Assembly: GCF_905371695.1 (NCBI RefSeq)
Contig: NZ_CAJPMA010000069.1
Coordinates: 1-9,415 of the forward strand
Direction: 5' to 3'
Length of the DNA stretch: 9,415 bases
Source of the DNA: an uncultured Campylobacter sp.
GTDB taxonomy: Bacteria > Campylobacterota > Campylobacteria > Campylobacterales > Campylobacteraceae
Part shown: one piece after another, positions 5,317 to 9,415 of the stretch
Layout of the letters: the number at the start of each line of letters is the position of its first letter
How positions within the stretch are numbered: position 1 is the stretch's first letter
The notes under the pieces: generated by a model
Told to the model about the DNA's origin: nothing
What the model saw: the letters and a program-made list of their open reading frames with translations, nothing else
The model's database searches: none
Program-made: the position numbers and the translations under genes

Positions 5317-6153
5317 ATGAGAAAACTTCTGTTTTCATTTTTGGCAACATTCGCCGCCGTCTTTCTAACGGGTCAGGCTAATTTGCAGGCTGCCGAAGCG
5401 GACGCTTTGGCTAAAATCAAAGAGCGCGGATACGTGCGCGTGGGCGTTTTTAGCGACAAACCGCCGTTTGGCTACGTCGATAAAGAGGGCAAAAACCAAG
5501 GCTACGACATATATTTCGCCAAACGCATAGCAAAGGATCTGCTAGGCGACGAGAGCAAGGTTAAATTTGAGCTCGTAGAGGCGGCAGGCCGCGTAGAAGT
5601 GCTAGTAGCCGACAAAGTAGACATCACTTTGGCAAATTTCACCAAAACGCCCGAGCGTGCCAGAGTCGTTGATTTTGCGCTTCCGTATATGAAAGTATCA
5701 CTTGGCGTAGTTAGCCCGGACGGTGCGGTCATAAAAAGCGTGGACGAGCTAAAAGGCAAAAAACTAATCGTCAATAAAGGCACGACCGCGGATGCGTATT
5801 TCACGAAAAATCACCCTGACATCGAGCTTATAAAATACGACCAAAACACGGAAACCTTCGCCGCCCTGGTCGATAAAAGAGGCGTGGCGCTAGCGCACGA
5901 TAACGCGCTGCTTTTTGCGTGGGCTAAAGAAAATCCAGGCTTTACCGTCGGTATCGAAGCCCTAGGCGATGTGGACGTCATCGCGCCTGCTGTCAAAAAA
6001 GGCAACAAAGCTCTACTTGAGTGGCTAAATAACGAGATCATTGAGCTAGGCAAGGAAAATTTCTTCCACAAAGACTACGACGCTACGCTAAAACCGATCT
6101 ACGGTGATAGCGTAAATCCGGAATCTCTCGTCATCGAAGGCGGCAAACTATAA
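5317..6153 (+). CDS. cjaA: CjaA-like amino acid (probably cysteine) ABC transporter binding protein
   Basis: This 278-residue periplasmic solute-binding protein of family 3 captures the substrate for the importer encoded upstream. Long stretches match remembered C. jejuni CjaA, whose crystal structure contained cysteine: VGVFSDKPPFGYVD (42-55), LVEAAGRVE (86-94), NKGTTADAYFT (153-163), KYDQNTETFAAL (173-184) and the end VIEGGKL. The expected ligand residues are present: R114 in TPER for the carboxylate and D195 in AHDN for the amino group. The N-terminus is a signal peptide (basic RK, then a hydrophobic stretch at about 4-18). Where C. jejuni CjaA has its lipobox cysteine, this protein has Gln20 (FLTGQANLQA), so cleavage by signal peptidase I near residue 25 and a soluble periplasmic protein are likely. 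AAAGGAG lies 5 bases before the ATG, a very strong ribosome binding site. A related polar amino acid is the alternative substrate. Confidence 0.92.
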   Translation: MRKLLFSFLATFAAVFLTGQANLQAAEADALAKIKERGYVRVGVFSDKPPFGYVDKEGKNQGYDIYFAKRIAKDLLGDESKVKFELVEAAGRVEVLVADKVDITLANFTKTPERARVVDFALPYMKVSLGVVSPDGAVIKSVDELKGKKLIVNKGTTADAYFTKNHPDIELIKYDQNTETFAALVDKRGVALAHDNALLFAWAKENPGFTVGIEALGDVDVIAPAVKKGNKALLEWLNNEIIELGKENFFHKDYDATLKPIYGDSVNPESLVIEGGKL

Positions 6154-6160
6154 TCTCGCG

Positions 6161-6181
6161 CGGGGCGTATTGGGTGCCCCG
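6161..6181 (+). terminator. G+C-rich hairpin after cjaA
   Basis: CGGGGC (6161-6166) pairs with GCCCCG (6176-6181) around a 9-base loop, starting 7 bases after the cjaA stop. No T-run follows, so it is not a textbook intrinsic terminator. It may instead protect the 3' end of the mRNA, or be a weak terminator. Confidence 0.5.
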
Positions 6182-6228
6182 TTACAATCGAATCGAGTAA
6201 ATTAATTTTAATTAAATATTCGTTTAAA

Positions 6229-6260
6229 TATAATAAGATTTATTTTTTATAAAGGGGTGA
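6229..6260 (+). promoter_or_regulatory. Promoter -10 and ribosome binding site for the phosphoglycosyl transferase
   Basis: A consensus TATAAT (6229-6234) lies 29 bases before the ATG within a very A+T-rich stretch. AAAGGGGTGA (6251-6260) follows; its GGGGTGAT overlap gives an unusually long match to the 16S 3' end, with a 3-base spacer to the ATG. Together they mark a separate transcript starting after cjaA. Confidence 0.6.
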
Positions 6261-6263
6261 TAT

Positions 6264-7199
6264 ATGTCGCTTATGATTTTAGGCAGTAAATATAATTTTA
6301 GCGAGCTAGACCTATCAATGTTGAAGCTAAAATTTTACCGAATAGATTTCATAAGGTATAAAGGCAGAAATCCGAGAGAGATGCGCCTAGAAGTCGAAAA
6401 TTTAGTAAAATCCCATAGTTACAAATTTATCATAATAAACACAAAAGCGCTTGTGGACGCCAAAACCATAAAATACTTAACCTTGCTTCAATTTCGCTTA
6501 CAAAAAAAGCGCGTAAAAATCATTACGATCGAAAAATTTCTAGAAAAATTCTTACAAAAATGCTATATTCCCGACGACGATAGCGATTTAAAATTTTTAG
6601 GCGACATCAAGCCTTATAACCCATTTGAATACTGCTTTAAGCGAACAATTGATTACGTAGGCGGTATATCGCTTTACGCCATTTTATTTTTCTTAAAATT
6701 TTACGTCCAAAAAAAGATTAACGAGCAGTCGCCAGGTAGCTTGTATTTCATACAAAATCGCGTCGGATTAAACGCAAAAACCTTTAAATGTTACAAATTT
6801 CGCACTATGCACGAAAACTCAAAGCATAATCCCTACACGCAGCAAGGAGATGAGCGAGTGTTTGGTTTCGGCAATTTTATGAGAAAAGCTAGGCTTGATG
6901 AAATCCCGCAGTGTATCAATGTCTTACGAGGACAAATGCACCTAATAGGACCGCGCGCCGAGTGGGATATTTTGGTGCGAGACTACGAAAAGAAAATCCC
7001 TTATTACAATGAGCGCCATCTAGTAAGACCAGGCATTACCGGCTGGGCACAGGTAAATTACCCTTACGGCGTCAATGCCGACGACGCAAAGCAAAAACTA
7101 ATGTATGACCTATACTATATCAAGCACTGGTCGCCCTGGTTGGAAATTAATACGATATTTAGAACCTTTGCTATTATGCTCGGTAAAAAAGGGATTTAG
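6264..7199 (+). CDS. Polyprenyl-phosphate sugar-1-phosphate transferase (bacterial sugar transferase family)
   Basis: This membrane-associated enzyme should start glycan assembly by moving a sugar-1-phosphate from a nucleotide sugar to undecaprenyl phosphate. The C-terminal half (about 124-311) is a monotopic phosphoglycosyl transferase domain. It starts at FKRTIDYVGG and has QNRVG (164-168), YKFRTM (177-182), the catalytic Asp-Glu pair D212-E213 in RLDEIPQ, LIGPRAEWD (227-235), the RPGITGWAQVN block (255-265) and DLYYIKHWSP (282-291). Residues 1-120 resemble the second half of the nucleotide-binding-like N-terminal domain of WcaJ-type enzymes, but the transmembrane helices that normally precede it are absent. 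The helix-breaking Ser-Pro expected near residues 142-143 is replaced by Phe-Phe. It ends 5 bases before the stop of the converging glycosyltransferase gene. The sugar cannot be predicted. Confidence 0.88.
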   Translation: MSLMILGSKYNFSELDLSMLKLKFYRIDFIRYKGRNPREMRLEVENLVKSHSYKFIIINTKALVDAKTIKYLTLLQFRLQKKRVKIITIEKFLEKFLQKCYIPDDDSDLKFLGDIKPYNPFEYCFKRTIDYVGGISLYAILFFLKFYVQKKINEQSPGSLYFIQNRVGLNAKTFKCYKFRTMHENSKHNPYTQQGDERVFGFGNFMRKARLDEIPQCINVLRGQMHLIGPRAEWDILVRDYEKKIPYYNERHLVRPGITGWAQVNYPYGVNADDAKQKLMYDLYYIKHWSPWLEINTIFRTFAIMLGKKGI

Positions 7200-7204
7200 G
7201 GCTT

Positions 7205-8329
7205 TTAGCCGCAAACCATCTTAATTAATCTTTCATTGATTTCATTTATGTCGAAATTTCTTTCAGCTAACTCTCTGCTTTTCTTCCCCATTTTATTAAT
7301 TAATTCAGGCTTCTGTATGAAAAATTGCATCTTTTGAGCTAGATATTCTTGATCGAAAGGCGGCACCAAAAAACCGTTTACGCCATCTATTACCGTCTCC
7401 TTACATCCTACGCTATTCGTTGTAATAACCGCCCTACCTATCGCCATAGCTTCTTGTGTACTCCTCGGAAACCCTTCTCTATATGAGGGCAAAACAAATA
7501 CGCTGCTTCTAGCTATCCACTCACCTACATTGTTTACAAATCCGATATACTCTACTATATCATCTTTCAAATAACTATCAATATCTTGCTTTTTTAGTCC
7601 AAACGGATTCTCTTTATCAAAAGCACCCAATACATAAAATTTAACATCTTTAAAAGTTGATTTTATAATTTTCGCAGCCCTTAAATACTCAAAAATACCC
7701 TTTTCAGCCAAAAGCCTAGCTACAAAAATAAAGCTAACGGGATTTGTTGGGGCCAACGAATACTTAAAATTTGCTAAATCTACGCCTATCGGGCCTAAAA
7801 TTTCCACGTTTTTTGCCTTAATTTTATGCTCATTTATAAGCTCATTTTTATCATCAATATTTAGAAATATAAGTTTATCTAAAAGTGGTAAGGAAATTTT
7901 GTAAAGTAAAATTTGGACATTTTTTATAAATTTTGCCTTTATTTTTTGTCCTTTTTTGTGTACAGTAAAAGCTCCTCCAAGCCCTTCTATCATACCAACA
8001 ATGCGCGGGGCTTTTGCTATTTTTGCTGCAATACTCGCAAATATTACCGGCTTAACGAAAAAGCTAAAAACAATATTCGGTTTGTGTTTTTTAATAATTT
8101 TTATTAAATCTATTACGGCTAAAATATCTCTAATCGGATTTACTCCTTTTGCATTTAGTCTGCAATCGATAGGCATTGCGCCAAATCTTCTTATCTCTTT
8201 GCGCGAGCTCTCGTCATAATCGCTTACCAAACAAAAAACCTCATGCCCTTTTTCCACTAACTTCAAAATGAGCTCTTTCCTAAAATTTATCATCATAGAA
8301 GCGACATTACCGATAATAAAAATTTTCAT
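7205..8329 (-). CDS. GT4-family glycosyltransferase (PglA-like)
   Basis: This 374-residue GT-B fold, retaining glycosyltransferase probably acts at the cytoplasmic face of the inner membrane, adding a sugar to a lipid-linked intermediate. The N-terminal acceptor half starts MKIFIIGNVASMM and contains GMIEGLGGAFT (112-122), which resembles the VEGLGSFY region of C. jejuni PglA. The donor half has VARLLAEKG with R205 and K210, and the EX7E motif E285-GFPRSTQ-E293 inside LPSYREGFP, followed by TTNSVGCKETVIDG. Donor and linkage are unknown. The ATG at 8329 has AGAGG 5 bases upstream. It lies 50 bases after the other leftward glycosyltransferase, probably in one transcript, and meets the plus-strand sugar transferase tail to tail. 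Base composition is clearly A+T-richer than in the left half of the window, as is usual for variable polysaccharide loci. Confidence 0.88.
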   Translation of the reverse strand: MKIFIIGNVASMMINFRKELILKLVEKGHEVFCLVSDYDESSRKEIRRFGAMPIDCRLNAKGVNPIRDILAVIDLIKIIKKHKPNIVFSFFVKPVIFASIAAKIAKAPRIVGMIEGLGGAFTVHKKGQKIKAKFIKNVQILLYKISLPLLDKLIFLNIDDKNELINEHKIKAKNVEILGPIGVDLANFKYSLAPTNPVSFIFVARLLAEKGIFEYLRAAKIIKSTFKDVKFYVLGAFDKENPFGLKKQDIDSYLKDDIVEYIGFVNNVGEWIARSSVFVLPSYREGFPRSTQEAMAIGRAVITTNSVGCKETVIDGVNGFLVPPFDQEYLAQKMQFFIQKPELINKMGKKSRELAERNFDINEINERLIKMVCG

Positions 8330-8379
8330 AATACCTCTTTTCTCTTTGTAGCTGAGCCTGATGAACTACATACAACACA

Positions 8380-9415
8380 TTAAAGGATATCCTTGTACTC
8401 ATCTATAATTTTTTTTATATTAAAATCGCCTGCTCTTTGTTTCGCTTTTTGAGCATATAGTAGTCTTAATTTCTGATCATTTATAAGTAAATTTAAAGCT
8501 TTAGTTAAATTTTCCTGCGAGCCTACCGGCGTTAAAATCCCGAATTCCCCAAACTCAATATCGTCTTTGAGACTAAAATTTATATCACTATCGGGCGATA
8601 AAATTTCCCTTGGACCACTAAGGCAATCCGTGCTAATAACGGCACAACCGCAAATCATAGCCTCTACTAGCACATTCGGAAAACCTTCGGCATTTGAGCC
8701 GAATATAAAAATACTGCATTTCGAAAGGTATTTATATGGGTTTCTATCAAAACCTAGAAAAAAAACTTTGTTTTCAATACCCAACTCGACGGATAGCTTT
8801 CTTAATTTGCTTTCATTTTTACCCTTACCGAGTAGATATAATGTATATTCTTTATCGTTAATATTAGCAAATGCCCTTAAAATAAGCTGTTGATTTTTCC
8901 TATCGCATAATGTTCCTACCGTAATTATGCTTTTTTGATTTATATTAATTTCTATATTCTTATTAGATTGTAAGTATATTTTTTCTAGATCATATGGGTT
9001 ATAAATAACAACCTGTTTTGTTGCAGTACGAAAGTTTTTAATTAGATCAAGTCTGATAGCCTGTGAAACAGAGACAACCAAGTCTGCTTTACTATATAAT
9101 ATTCTTATCAAAAATTTACTAATTTTTGCACCCATGGATCCGTCTATATACATGGCGCTGGGCGCAATTCTTTCACTAATAATCGTTTTATGTCTTGTAA
9201 ATATATTGGATAGGATGTTTATATAATTTGCGCGACACAAAAAGCTGGCTACTTTAACAAATTTATGTTTTTTTATAATCTTACTTAACCTAAATGCAAG
9301 CAGAGGCAGTCTAATTAGTTTCTTAAAGCCGCTTAAATTTGCATTTTCATTTAGGGAGATCATTTTTACTCTCTCATCAAGTTTATAATCTACATCATTT
9401 TCTAGCAAAATTAAA
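8380..9415 (-). CDS. GT4-family glycosyltransferase (PglH-like), N-terminus cut by window edge
   Basis: This is a second retaining GT-B glycosyltransferase. The frame stays open through the right edge, and the visible sequence begins LILLENDVDYKLDERV. That is the second strand region of a GT4 protein rather than a true N-terminus, so about 30-40 residues lie beyond the window. The in-frame TTG at 9408 could be mistaken for a start, but it has no family support. Motifs, numbered from that TTG: SERIAPSAMY (78-87), IYNPYD (135-140), VGTLCDRKNQ (164-173), the EX7E motif E241-GFPNVLV-E249, and STDCLSGPREIL (259-270), a string close to one found in PglH/PglJ-type enzymes. The acceptor is probably a lipid-linked oligosaccharide; donor and linkage cannot be read. 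It is upstream of, and probably co-transcribed with, the other leftward glycosyltransferase. Confidence 0.87.
   Translation of the reverse strand, partial: LILLENDVDYKLDERVKMISLNENANLSGFKKLIRLPLLAFRLSKIIKKHKFVKVASFLCRANYINILSNIFTRHKTIISERIAPSAMYIDGSMGAKISKFLIRILYSKADLVVSVSQAIRLDLIKNFRTATKQVVIYNPYDLEKIYLQSNKNIEININQKSIITVGTLCDRKNQQLILRAFANINDKEYTLYLLGKGKNESKLRKLSVELGIENKVFFLGFDRNPYKYLSKCSIFIFGSNAEGFPNVLVEAMICGCAVISTDCLSGPREILSPDSDINFSLKDDIEFGEFGILTPVGSQENLTKALNLLINDQKLRLLYAQKAKQRAGDFNIKKIIDEYKDIL

Noticed and set aside
6201..6220. Palindromic TTTAATTAAA in the sugar transferase promoter
   Set aside because: A short palindrome in nearly pure A+T DNA is expected by chance.
7913..8219. Two plus-strand frames within the GT4 gene (7205-8329)
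   Set aside because: They are antisense frames to a convincing glycosyltransferase. Their hydrophobic, Phe-rich products mirror its A+T-rich codons.
8567..8893. Plus-strand 108-codon frame opposite the right-edge glycosyltransferase
   Set aside because: It is antisense to the GT4 donor domain, with no domain or ribosome binding site evidence.

Overview
The window looks like chromosome from a Campylobacter of the higher-G+C oral/intestinal group (C. showae, C. rectus, C. curvus or a relative). The grounds are the very frequent AAATTT hexamer in and between genes, AAGGA-type ribosome binding sites, T-rich promoters with a recognisable -10 but no clear -35, and proteins that resemble remembered C. 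jejuni proteins (CjaA, the Cj0947c-Cj0949c cluster, PglA and PglH). Species assignment is inference. Both ends cut through genes: aguB on the left and a glycosyltransferase on the right.

Region 1 (1-2779, minus strand) is a polyamine cluster transcribed leftward: agmatine deiminase (aguA), a CDF/FieF-type metal exporter, a low-molecular-weight protein tyrosine phosphatase, then N-carbamoylputrescine amidase (aguB). AguA and AguB are consecutive steps from agmatine to putrescine. The exporter directly abuts aguA and is probably translationally coupled to it. aguB has a good extended -10 of its own in the 100-base gap before it.

Region 2 (2780-6153, plus strand) runs divergently and encodes a complete polar amino acid ABC importer: two permeases, an ATPase, and a periplasmic binding protein closely resembling the cysteine-binding CjaA. 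The first three genes overlap or nearly touch. The binding protein sits 324 bases downstream, behind a probable terminator and with its own promoter and strong ribosome binding site, so it can be made in excess. It lacks the lipobox cysteine remembered from C. jejuni CjaA. The 324-base gap holds eleven AAATTT hexamers and a perfect 17-base inverted repeat.

Region 3 (6154-9415) is A+T-richer and begins a surface-polysaccharide locus: a phosphoglycosyl transferase on the plus strand, meeting tail to tail with two leftward GT4 glycosyltransferases. The first would load a sugar phosphate onto the lipid carrier and the others would extend it; the glycan cannot be deduced.

No RNA gene, CRISPR array, insertion sequence or phage gene was seen. 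I found no clear wholly novel system. The most unusual points are the binding protein without its lipid anchor, the dyad and hexamer cluster upstream of it, and a phosphoglycosyl transferase without the usual helix-breaking Ser-Pro.
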